From contig BGKB01000117.1 in the NCBI GenBank assembly GCA_003116975.1, positions 1 through 64,000 of the forward strand: a stretch of DNA of 64,000 nt, written 5' to 3'. The translations under genes and the position numbers were made by a program. This DNA is from Aurantiochytrium sp. KH105. Taxonomy: Eukaryota; Sar; Bigyra; Thraustochytrida; Thraustochytriidae. The notes under the pieces are model-generated. The model was not told the DNA's origin. It did not search any database and worked only from the letters and a program-made list of their open reading frames with translations. This document shows, in pieces, positions 29,260 through 37,417 of the stretch (position 1 is its first letter; each line of letters begins with the position of its first letter).

Positions 29260-31017
29260 TTAGCCTTTTACAAAAGTAGTACTGCTGCCGTTGCCCCCGA
29301 CGGAGCTTTTGTTATCCTCCTTTTCGTCTACAAAGGTTCTCTCCTTGCAAAAGGCGCGGAGGGTGAGACCGTGCACGAAAGCAGATTCACTCTGGACCCA
29401 GACCGTTTCCTTGACGTTCGCAGGCAAGGTAGGGACATGCAGGCGATGAAGAAGATTTGAAGCAGCGGCGTCTTCAAAGAACAGCATGTCCTCATGTAAT
29501 GTTTCAGAGACCTCATCAACGTCTCCATCATCGTCTGCGCTCGCCGCAGTCTCTGTCGTCTTATCGTCCTCATTTTCCTGAGCTGCAGCCAGACGCTCCA
29601 TGACACCAATGTTGTGCCGCACAGCGCGCGCTACTGTCGGGCTTGCGGCAGACATAAGAATCTCCTCATAGCGGCGCTTCGACTCCTCGAGCGAATCTGC
29701 TAGCAGCGCCTCGATGAGAAGAACAGAAACGCGGGGTGCGTCAGGGTTGAGCTCTGCAGCCTCTTGCGCGAGCGCGCGTGCGACAGCAACATCATCACGG
29801 TTTGTGAGCGTGTCAACGATGCAAAGGGCGCGGTTAATCAGTGCAGCAGAGAGCACGTTGGCCATTTGGGCACGCTCATTGTGAGAACTCGTCTTGCACA
29901 AGGTTTCGTAAGAGGTGCGCGCCGCATCGACAGCATTGAGACTGACTTCGAGCGCGCGCGTGCTGATTCCCTCAACGCGAAGCGCCATGGACAGGTGCGT
30001 GAGCATGGCGGGGCGTACGAGTTCGTTGTCAGCGCCAAAAAGGTTGGCGGCCTCGATGAAGGCGCGCTCAAAGTTGTCCAGCGCTGTGGACGGATAGTTG
30101 CGCAGCAGTTGGACCTGGCCAAGGTTGCTGAGCGTGGCAACCAAAAGAGGGCGGTCAGGCTCGACTCGTGAGGAGCTGACCCAATAAAGCGCTCGTTTGA
30201 GGAGCTGTTCGGCTTCGGGGAGACGATCGTTGGCCGCAAAGTTGATGGCGAGATCGGACGCAAATGACACAATGTCCGAGTATCTGTCGTCGCCGAGCCC
30301 CTCGGCGGCCTCTGCCATGGCGTGCTCAAAGGCGCCCTTCAAGAGCTCCCCGGCCTCGGTCGTGTTTCCCTCGCGCGCCATGACGAGGTTTCCGTGGCCG
30401 TTCATAATGAAACCGCTGAGGTATCGGCGCGCCAGCGAACCGGACGGTAGGCGCTCTACCTTGTTGGCAGCGGCTGCATAGAATTCGGGGTCGAGTCGCC
30501 GGTACCCTGCGCGGACGAGGTCTTGGATTTCCCGCGCCGCCTCCACGCGATCGTCGAGGGCCTCCGGGCCCGCGCCAAGTTGTCCTCCCGACGCCATGCG
30601 TGTCCACGTCGGCACCCAGTCGTCGTCATCGTCATCGTCGTCTGCATCATCGCCGACGTCTTTGAAGTGGACATTTTTTTCGTCATCACCGCCGCCGTCA
30701 CTCTTCATGGTGCTGCCGCCGGTGCTGTCGTCGTCCTTGTCGTCCTTGTCCTCGTCCATGTTGCCCTTGGCGAGCGCACTCCGGCCCTCGCCCTCCTTGG
30801 GCGGCGTCCCGCCGTCCCCGCCGCTGCGGCTGCTGCTGGCCAGCGTCCGCGCCCACGCGACCCGCCCTCGCGGCACGGCCCCGCGCCGCGCTCCGGCGTT
30901 GGCGGCGTTGGCGGCGGCGGCAGCGACGGCCTCCGGGTGCGTCGCGGCCGCGACCATCATGCGCCATACCGGCGCGCCGCGCCGCCCGCAGCGCTGCGCC
31001 AGGCCCGCGAGCGCCAT
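29260..31017 (-). CDS. TPR-repeat protein, probably mitochondrial
   Basis: A 585-residue protein. The start chosen is ATG 31017 (MALAGLAQRCGRRG), because the next ~65 residues are Arg/Ala/Ser-rich with almost no acidic residues, as in mitochondrial presequences, and end near RTLASSSRS. An acidic linker (about 75-125) follows, then a helical-repeat region (about 150-470) with TPR-like spacing of small and aromatic residues: LAINFAANDRLPEAEQLLKRAL, LSNLGQVQLLRNYPSTALDNFERAF, HLSMALRVEGISTRALEVSLNAV. The C-terminus (470-585) is charged and poorly structured. TPRs bind partner proteins; the partner is unknown. The frame remains open upstream to 31734 through a repetitive GC-rich stretch, which I regard as untranslated. 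Confidence 0.75.
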   Translation of the reverse strand: MALAGLAQRCGRRGAPVWRMMVAAATHPEAVAAAAANAANAGARRGAVPRGRVAWARTLASSSRSGGDGGTPPKEGEGRSALAKGNMDEDKDDKDDDSTGGSTMKSDGGGDDEKNVHFKDVGDDADDDDDDDDWVPTWTRMASGGQLGAGPEALDDRVEAAREIQDLVRAGYRRLDPEFYAAAANKVERLPSGSLARRYLSGFIMNGHGNLVMAREGNTTEAGELLKGAFEHAMAEAAEGLGDDRYSDIVSFASDLAINFAANDRLPEAEQLLKRALYWVSSSRVEPDRPLLVATLSNLGQVQLLRNYPSTALDNFERAFIEAANLFGADNELVRPAMLTHLSMALRVEGISTRALEVSLNAVDAARTSYETLCKTSSHNERAQMANVLSAALINRALCIVDTLTNRDDVAVARALAQEAAELNPDAPRVSVLLIEALLADSLEESKRRYEEILMSAASPTVARAVRHNIGVMERLAAAQENEDDKTTETAASADDDGDVDEVSETLHEDMLFFEDAAASNLLHRLHVPTLPANVKETVWVQSESAFVHGLTLRAFCKERTFVDEKEDNKSSVGGNGSSTTFVKG

Positions 31018-31593
31018 CGGCCGCGCGCGCAGCCCGCCCGCCCGCACGCACGCACGCACGCTCGCCCGCAAGCCCGCCCGCACGCACGCAAGCCCGCCCG
31101 CGCGCCCTCGCGCGTCGCCGTCGCGCGCGTGCTTGCCGGTCTGCCTGCGCGCGTCGCGTCGCGTCATGTTTGAAAACGCGGAGCAGAGCAGAGCAACCAC
31201 GCAAAAGCAATGCGAGTGGCGAGCGAGGCGAGCGAAGAAATTCAAATCCAGAAGCGGCCAGGAGCGAAGCCCGGAGCGGCCGCGAGCGAGCAGGCGGGCG
31301 GGCGAGCGCAGGCGCAGAACTGCGCGGCAGAACTGCGACGGGACCCCGGCCGAGCGAGCGAGCGAGACCTGCGCGCGCTCGACTCTGCTTGTGCGCGGCT
31401 GCGCGGCGTGCGGGAGGGAGGGAGGGGAAGAAAGATAAAGAAAGACCTTGCTCGCTCGAGGTGTGTTTGTCTGGAACCCAGACGACGACGAGGACGACGA
31501 GGACAGCAAGGCGCTGGCGAGAACTCCGTCCTGTACACGATCTGAAGGGTAGCACGCCTCAAGGACGCAAACGTCAGGAAAAGGAGCGGCAAG
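31018..31593. promoter_or_regulatory. GC-rich divergent spacer with CCCG/CACG repeats
   Basis: 576 bases between divergent genes. Dominated by CCGCCCGCACGCACG-type direct repeats (31035-31120) and GAGCGAGC (31345-31366). No TATA box seen. Open frames in all phases reflect lack of A/T, not coding. Confidence 0.4.
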
Positions 31594-32355
31594 ATGATTG
31601 TGAGAGCAGCGAAAAGTATGGCGTTCGCAAGATCCAGGGGCATGGCCACGACGACGGCGGCTGCTGGCGGAGAAGCGATGAGCAGAACTGAGATTGCAAT
31701 GGCGCAAGGACCGTTCACGGGCTTGGCGAGGCACGGACCTGGAGACGGGGTGGTCGTCCTGGATGTAGGCGGCAAGGAATTTCGAACGCTGCGATCCACG
31801 ATCGCGCTAAGTCCGGTGCTTGCAGAGTACGTCTCGCGCGCCGAGCGAAACCAAGAACTCCTCAATGAGAAGGTCTTTGTGGACCGCGATCCAACGTATT
31901 TTGGGCTGATCCTGAACCACTTGAGAAATCAGGCCGAAGGTTTGAGCCATTCGCAATTCGGCCTCAACAAGGTTTTAAGCGCTAAGAAGGCCGACGCTTT
32001 TCGCTCGTACGTCCAACTTCCCTCTGATCCCAAAAAGCTGCGAGATATTTTCATGGAAGCGCGGCACTTTCAAATCCCAGAATTAGAGTCGCAGGCGTGC
32101 GGCGCCAGCACTCTGGCCAAGGTTGCGGCTGTGTTCTCTGGCAGCAAAACAAACCCTTTTGACCTTGCCGCGGATATTCTTCATCGCATGCGCAATGCGC
32201 TCTTGCTCTTTGGAAGTCTCACCACTGCTGGCGTTGGTGTATCGCAGGGTGGCACCATATACACGACACTATTTAGCAAGCCTCAGATCGCCGAGTCCGA
32301 GGAGAACAACGCCAAGAGCGACATCAAGAGTGACGCCAAACCTCAGCTTGCCTGA
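31594..32355 (+). CDS. BTB/POZ (KCTD-like) domain protein
   Basis: A 253-residue protein from ATG 31594. The N-terminus is Ala/Arg-rich. From about residue 53 a T1-type BTB domain begins: VVVLDVGGKEFRTLRSTIA, then LNEKVFVDRDPTYFGLILNHLR, the signature of KCTD proteins and potassium-channel tetramerisation domains. An intervening polar insert (AEGLSHSQFGLN) is followed by a helix ARHFQIPELES, matching the last BTB helix. There is no channel pore. KCTD proteins usually act as adaptors, often for cullin-3 ubiquitin ligases; the role here is inferred from the fold. The C-terminal ~85 residues contain a moderately hydrophobic stretch (LLFGSLTTAGVGVSQGGTIYTTL) and a Lys/Asp-rich end. Confidence 0.85.
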   Translation: MIVRAAKSMAFARSRGMATTTAAAGGEAMSRTEIAMAQGPFTGLARHGPGDGVVVLDVGGKEFRTLRSTIALSPVLAEYVSRAERNQELLNEKVFVDRDPTYFGLILNHLRNQAEGLSHSQFGLNKVLSAKKADAFRSYVQLPSDPKKLRDIFMEARHFQIPELESQACGASTLAKVAAVFSGSKTNPFDLAADILHRMRNALLLFGSLTTAGVGVSQGGTIYTTLFSKPQIAESEENNAKSDIKSDAKPQLA

Positions 32356-32710
32356 TGTGAGCCAAAGAAAATGAAAAGAAACTAGCTTGTATGTATGTAT
32401 TCAATATTTCGTGTAGTACAGCTGGACCAATTCCACGTACAAGAAAAGAGAAACGGTTCGAGCTACTTGTGTGTCGCTGCAGATAACGTTTGCACGAGTT
32501 CCTCATTATTTCCCCCCACCCTTTTTTCGCATTCCAATCATCAGTCGCAAATATGACTTGCTTCCGCGCATCGCTAATGTCATACATTACTGCACAGCCA
32601 GCCAGCCAGCCAGCCAGCCAGCGTGCATTCTGATGAGGTGATGACCTTGAAGTACTAGGCCTTAACGTGGACAAATTGATCGTGTCGACCGCGTTTGGAA
32701 CAGACCCCGA
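32356..32710. other. Spacer with CAGC repeat
   Basis: 355 bases between same-strand genes. A (CAGC)n repeat of about six units lies at 32596-32622, and TAGGCCTT at 32656-32663. No gene seen. Confidence 0.45.
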
Positions 32711-34276
32711 ATGATCGCAAGACTCGGACCTGGACGCGGACTCGGACTCGGACTCGTAGGGAGCAGTGCAAGCAGAGCGCCTCGAGTCACGCACAGAGCA
32801 CGCGCGAGCGGACTAGCAGCAATGACCTCGCACGCGCAGAGCCAAGGAGCAGCGTTGAGCGAGGAAGAGCAACAGCAATGGGATGCCATCGGCGTCGAGG
32901 AGAAGGCGCTGCCCAAGCCAGCCAAGGGCAAGAAGCCCGACAAGGAAATTCTTGCGCAAATTCGGGACGTACGCGCGCGCAAGAAAGATTTTTTGGGCTC
33001 GCTCTCCGAGGAGAAACGAGCTGCGCTGACAGCGCCGCCACCGCCCAAAAAGGACCCCAAGAAAAAGGAGAGCGATCCTGAAAAGGAACATTTAGCCCGT
33101 GTCGAGGCACTTCGCGCTTTCCGCGTGGTGGACGAGGCGCAAGAAGAGTCGACGGCAAATGTAGCTGACGCGAAAGCTGAAGCAACGTGCGAGCTCGTCG
33201 ACATCGGTATCAACATTCAAAGCAGGTTCAAAAAGGTGGAAATCAGGCACCAGCTCGAGCGCGCCTGGGCCGCCGGCGTTTCACGTGCCATCCTCACAGG
33301 ATGCTCTTTGAAGAGCTCTCGCCAAGGTTTGTTGCTTTGCCATGCGTGGCACAACGTTCCTTTGGCCAAATTGCCATCGGTATTGACGCTATCGCCTGCG
33401 TCGGGCACGGAAAACAAAGGCGCAGAAAAGTATCCTTGGGAGGGGTTCAAGAACACGCCGCTTCGTCTCTACGCGACGGTGGGTGTGCACCCGCATGACG
33501 CCAAGGAGCTCGTGAACGAAAAGACGGGCGTCGATGCAGACAAGCTCCGCACCTTGCGCGAGATGGCGGCCAGCCCATTTTGCGTAAGCCTGGGCGAGTG
33601 TGGGCTTGACTATGACCGCATGTTCTCCCCGATGGAGTCGCAAAAGCTTGCATTTGATGCACAGGTAGCACTCGCAGCAGATTTGCAACGACCTCTTTTT
33701 GTGCATTTGCGTGAACGAGACGCTGATCGTGGCGAACCGCTTGGCGCTGTTCAGCACGCGGCCGAGATCTTGCAAAAGTACGCAGATCGACTTGATCCGT
33801 CACGGATTTGTGTTCACTGCTTTACCGGGGATACTGCAGATCTCGAAGCACTTACCTCCAAGGGTTATTGTATTGGTCTCACTGGCTATGTGGGAATGAA
33901 GAATCGCGCCTCGGGGACGGGTACATTGGATGCGATTGCCGACGAGGCGCGCCTCTCGCTGGACCGTCTCATGATCGAGACGGATTCACCCTTTATGCGC
34001 CCAGACAAATCTTACTTTCCCGAGGAAACGGGCTTCCGCAAAGCTCGCAACAACGAGCCAGCGGCCATGCCAGCTGTGTGCAGAGCTGTGGCGGCCGCTT
34101 TTGCAGGCGGGCAATACACTGCCGGCGAAGTTGCGCGGCGCACAACTGCTAACGCTATGCGCTTCTTCGACTTTGAGAGCGCCGATGCGACCATTCTCGA
34201 CCTTTGCACAACATCTGCACCCGAGTCGTCGGCAGCAAGCGCGCCATCCTTGCCGCCGCCAGCTGCTGCTGAATAA
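32711..34276 (+). CDS. TatD-family metal-dependent deoxyribonuclease
   Basis: A 521-residue protein from ATG 32711. The first ~37 residues (Arg/Gly/Leu, no acids) could be an organelle presequence; a second ATG at residue 38 (MTSHAQSQ) could give a cytosolic form. Residues 40-155 are a charged extension rich in Lys, Glu and Pro not found in most TatD enzymes. The TIM-barrel domain begins at LVDIGINIQSRFKK and keeps the family's metal and catalytic positions: VGVHPHDA, GECGLD (E296), VHLRERD (H332), HCFTGD (H369) and IETDSPFMRP (D425). The DIGIN start resembles TATDN1 more than the HxH type. TatD nucleases are 3'-5' exonucleases used in DNA repair and apoptosis-like DNA degradation. AATAAA lies 54 bases after the stop. 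Confidence 0.9.
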   Translation: MIARLGPGRGLGLGLVGSSASRAPRVTHRARASGLAAMTSHAQSQGAALSEEEQQQWDAIGVEEKALPKPAKGKKPDKEILAQIRDVRARKKDFLGSLSEEKRAALTAPPPPKKDPKKKESDPEKEHLARVEALRAFRVVDEAQEESTANVADAKAEATCELVDIGINIQSRFKKVEIRHQLERAWAAGVSRAILTGCSLKSSRQGLLLCHAWHNVPLAKLPSVLTLSPASGTENKGAEKYPWEGFKNTPLRLYATVGVHPHDAKELVNEKTGVDADKLRTLREMAASPFCVSLGECGLDYDRMFSPMESQKLAFDAQVALAADLQRPLFVHLRERDADRGEPLGAVQHAAEILQKYADRLDPSRICVHCFTGDTADLEALTSKGYCIGLTGYVGMKNRASGTGTLDAIADEARLSLDRLMIETDSPFMRPDKSYFPEETGFRKARNNEPAAMPAVCRAVAAAFAGGQYTAGEVARRTTANAMRFFDFESADATILDLCTTSAPESSAASAPSLPPPAAAE

Positions 34277-34329
34277 AGCAAAGTTACGAGTCACAAATTA
34301 GTATGGTATGGTCTGGTAAACTTTGAAGG

Positions 34330-34335
34330 AATAAA
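34330..34335 (+). terminator. Probable poly-A signal of the TatD gene
   Basis: AATAAA at 54 bases beyond the stop codon, in a convergent spacer; the distance suits a polyadenylation signal. Confidence 0.4.
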
Positions 34336-34448
34336 CAAATAAGATTAGAAAGAACAGAATACGACATTGTGGCCTGTCAGGGGCTTCTGCGAGCATTTCT
34401 TTTCCTCACCCCTACTTTTGGGCACGTAGGCCTACTACCAATACTTTT

Positions 34449-35414
34449 TCACGCAATGGGTTTGTAGCGATTGTCCTCAATAGTGGAAAAGAACTCTTTC
34501 ATACGGGGGTGATTGACACGATGAGCCCCTATTGGGCGTAATACCGCGAGCTCCTCGTGAGATGCATATGCAATCCCTTCTCTGCCCTCGAGCCAGGCGG
34601 TATCAGACACAAGATTCGCGTCCTTTTCGTCAACGAGGATGGCGTAGTATGGCTGCTCGAGCCCGGCGCGCAAATCGTACGCTGCGTTGACGTCGACCCA
34701 TTCGTCACTTGCTCGACAAAAGGGATGGACTTGGACCACGACACCTCGAAAGCCATCGTCCAGGTGCTCGACCACAACGCCTCGTCGGAAAGGGCGCGCC
34801 CATTCCTCGGGTAAGAGCACTGCGCGGCCTACACCAATGCCACGAGAAGTTTCCCGCACCTCTTCCAGATAGACGACGGCAACTTGCTCAACAGCGGCCA
34901 CGACAGCATCAACTTTTTCGTAGGACCCGGAAACGACTCGCAACAAGAGACCCACGGAACCATCGCGGAGATGCACATCGCCATTGACAAGGACAAACTC
35001 GCCCGTTTCGCTGGCGAGCAACTTGGTAATGGCTTCGAGTGCGTTAACATCTTTGCTTGCGCGGATCTCTTTGATCGGCTGGCCGTATCCGCGCACGGAA
35101 AAGACGAGGTCGCTCACGAGCGGCATGTCGTCAACGAATTCCTCCTGCACTTCTTGTTGGCCCAAGCCGGCCCCTGCTGCAAATTGCTCCCAGAAGCTGC
35201 TCGCTGCCCCCCCTGCAACCACGGCCGCTTGCACGGCGGCCGCCGGGCTCGCCAGCGCCCCAAGTGCCGCCCTCGCCCAGGCGCCCAGGTCGACGTCGAC
35301 GATGTCGTGCGCGTAGAACTGCTGCAGCGACAGCACCGCCGCCAGCGGCGTGGCCAACATCACCGCCACGCTCAGCGGCAGGAACACCCTGAAGAACGCC
35401 GCCTCGCCCGCCAT
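34449..35414 (-). CDS. Membrane-anchored YccV/HspQ-like (hemimethylated DNA-binding) domain protein
   Basis: A 321-residue protein; start taken as ATG 35414 (MAGEAAFFRV), immediately before a hydrophobic segment at about 8-28 that would be a membrane anchor or signal. A further Ala-rich stretch lies at 45-70. The middle (about 90-200) is of mixed composition with no known motif. The C-terminal ~110 residues match the YccV/HspQ-like domain: FRRGVVVEHLDDGFRGVVVQVHP, then SDEWVDVN, QPYYAILVDE, and a final NHPRMKEFFSTI..NRYKP. In bacteria the domain is in HspQ, a protease adaptor; in eukaryotes it occurs in FBXO21 and in plant Clp-related proteins. A role in protein quality control at a membrane is inference. 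The open frame upstream of 35414 is poly-Arg/Ala and not convincing. Confidence 0.75.
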   Translation of the reverse strand: MAGEAAFFRVFLPLSVAVMLATPLAAVLSLQQFYAHDIVDVDLGAWARAALGALASPAAAVQAAVVAGGAASSFWEQFAAGAGLGQQEVQEEFVDDMPLVSDLVFSVRGYGQPIKEIRASKDVNALEAITKLLASETGEFVLVNGDVHLRDGSVGLLLRVVSGSYEKVDAVVAAVEQVAVVYLEEVRETSRGIGVGRAVLLPEEWARPFRRGVVVEHLDDGFRGVVVQVHPFCRASDEWVDVNAAYDLRAGLEQPYYAILVDEKDANLVSDTAWLEGREGIAYASHEELAVLRPIGAHRVNHPRMKEFFSTIEDNRYKPIA

Positions 35415-35924
35415 CGCGCCGCCCGCCGCGCTCTTGCCGCAGGCGAAGCCGCTCTGCCGCCGCCGCCGCCGCCGCTGCTGCTGATCATAGACCTCGCCTT
35501 CGCTGCGTGCAAAAAGGCGTCGCACATTGGCCAAGCCCGAATCTCCGCACGCCGCGGCCGCTCGCGCAGCGGCGCCGCCAGGAGCGACCGCGCGCGCGCG
35601 AGAGAGAGAGTGAGACGTTTGCGACGACGCGGCGGCCGCTCGCGCGGAGCCCCCGGGCTGCGACGGCCCAGCCTGGGCTGGACTAGAGTGGATTGGGTCG
35701 AGCCTGCTGCTCCGGATCGTCGCAGAGCTCGCGTGTGGACCTCGTGCAGCGCGACACCGCGAAGCCTCGAGGGGAGAGCGGCTGCTGCTGACGACGGCGA
35801 GAGGTATCTCTCGAGGTCGAGCGGAGAAGAATTGGCTTTGTGTCATTACTGAGGAGGAGGAGGACAAGGACAAAGGATAAGGCGCAGTGCGAAATAGAGA
35901 GATATCGAGGATCATTTCGTCATC
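35415..35924. promoter_or_regulatory. Divergent promoter region
   Basis: 510 bases between divergent ATGs. Very GC-rich near the minus-strand gene (CCGCCGCCGC, GCGCGCGCGAGAGAGAGAG) and less so near 35830-35920. No TATA box recognised. Confidence 0.35.
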
Positions 35925-37250
35925 ATGCGGGCCTGGGCGCGAAGCAAGATGCTTTTGCGCGCTGTGAAAGAGGCGCCAGCGCAGGCTGTGAGCAAGAGCC
36001 ACGCTCTACTCACGCGGGCAGGCTACGTGCAGCAGAGCAGCGCCGGAATGTTTCGAATGCTGCCCTTCGCGGAGCGCGTGCTGGCCAAACTCGAGGCGAT
36101 CGTGGACGAGGAGCTTCGCAGAGCCCCTCTGCGTGCCGAAAAGCTCAGACTTCCCCTTGTGACCAGGTCCGAACTTTGGGAAAAGTCTGGCCGCCTCGGA
36201 AGCTATGGAGAAGAACTCTTGCGGTTCAAGGACCGTCGCGGCACAGAGTTCTGCCTTGGCCCGACTTTTGAGGAGGAAATCACCGACCTGGTGGCCAGCT
36301 ACGGCGTCCAGTCTTCACGTGATCTGCCCATCAAAGTGTATCAGACCACGATGAAGTTTCGCGACGAGCTGCGGCCGCGATTTGGGCTCTTGCGCGGACG
36401 CGAGTTTCTCATGATGGACATGTACTCCTTCCATGAGACCGAGGCCTGCGCGCTCGAGACGTATGCGGACGTTTGCGATGCATACGCCCGGATCTTTCGC
36501 CGGCTTGGCGTCGCATATGATCGTGTCAATGCTGACGGAGGTGCCATTGGTGGCAGCATCACGCACGAATTCCAAGTGCCCGCGGAGATGGGCGAGGACG
36601 AGGTCGTGTATTGCACGAGTGGTGACTTTGTGGCCAACGTCGAAGTCGCGGCCTCCTCCGAGGGACCCTGCACGGAACCATCGTGCTCGTGCGGGGGCAA
36701 CGGAGAGCTGGCTCGGCGACCCGGCATTGAGATTGGTCACACGTTCTTGCTGGGCACCAAGTATGCGGAGGCCTTTGCTGCAGAAAGCGTCGATTCCAAG
36801 CAGCGCAAGTCGCCACTTGTCATGGGCTGCTATGGCATTGGCATCTCGCGACTCATGGCAGTCCTTATTGAGGCCGAAGGAGGAAGCGACGAAGACGGCA
36901 TCATTTGGCCACGTGCTGTTGCTCCTTTTGATTGCGTTGTATTGACCGCTCCAGGGAACGCCAAAGCGCGCGAAGCCTATGCACAAGAAGCGCGCGGTTT
37001 GTGCGACCAGCTTCCAGAGTCATTAGAGGTCGTGCTCGACGATCGCTGGAAGGACTCGCTCGGGCACAAGCTTGCCGAGGCTAAACTTGTGGGCTACCCA
37101 GACATTATCATCGTCGGCAAACGTGCCTTGGACGAGAGTACTCCGCAGGTCGAGCTGATCGACCGCGCTACGGGCGAAGTGCGACTTCTTTCCGTATCAG
37201 AGGTGGCCACGCACCTCGCGGCGTCCCGGCGCACCTCGTCTCCTTTATGA
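35925..37250 (+). CDS. Prolyl-tRNA synthetase, bacterial/organelle type without editing insert
   Basis: A 441-residue class II aminoacyl-tRNA synthetase that attaches proline to tRNA-Pro. Start is ATG 35925; the basic, acid-poor first ~20 residues (MRAWARSKMLLRAVK) fit a mitochondrial presequence. Motif 1 lies around SSAGMFRMLPFAERVLAKLEAIV, motif 2 is KFRDELRPRFGLLRGREFLMMDMYSFH, and motif 3 is GCYGIGISRLMAVLIE. The anticodon-binding domain fills the last ~110 residues (VVLDDRWKDSLGHKLAEAKLVGYPDIIIVGK). The ~180-residue INS editing domain of most bacterial enzymes is absent, as in alphaproteobacterial and mitochondrial (PARS2) forms. The cytosolic enzyme would be a different, EPRS-like gene. 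AATAAA lies about 130 bases after the stop. Confidence 0.95.
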   Translation: MRAWARSKMLLRAVKEAPAQAVSKSHALLTRAGYVQQSSAGMFRMLPFAERVLAKLEAIVDEELRRAPLRAEKLRLPLVTRSELWEKSGRLGSYGEELLRFKDRRGTEFCLGPTFEEEITDLVASYGVQSSRDLPIKVYQTTMKFRDELRPRFGLLRGREFLMMDMYSFHETEACALETYADVCDAYARIFRRLGVAYDRVNADGGAIGGSITHEFQVPAEMGEDEVVYCTSGDFVANVEVAASSEGPCTEPSCSCGGNGELARRPGIEIGHTFLLGTKYAEAFAAESVDSKQRKSPLVMGCYGIGISRLMAVLIEAEGGSDEDGIIWPRAVAPFDCVVLTAPGNAKAREAYAQEARGLCDQLPESLEVVLDDRWKDSLGHKLAEAKLVGYPDIIIVGKRALDESTPQVELIDRATGEVRLLSVSEVATHLAASRRTSSPL

Positions 37251-37382
37251 CGCCCTGAAATAGCTTCTTGCTTGTGAACGTTTGGTAGGACGCAATGCAA
37301 TCTGCAAGAGAAAATGGATAGATAGAAGACTGATATGAAAGAAAGAAAGATAAAAGCCTAATGTACTGGGCGTTTCCATTGG

Positions 37383-37388
37383 AATAAA
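37383..37388 (+). terminator. Possible poly-A signal of the prolyl-tRNA synthetase gene
   Basis: AATAAA 132 bases after the stop, within the 167-base convergent spacer. Confidence 0.3.
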
Positions 37389-37417
37389 GGTCATGGAATG
37401 ATCTTAGCCAACGATCA

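Noticed and set aside
31018-31734. N-terminal extension of the TPR protein and other frames here
   Set aside because: Encoded by CACG/CCCG repeats; the presequence-like start at 31017 fits better.
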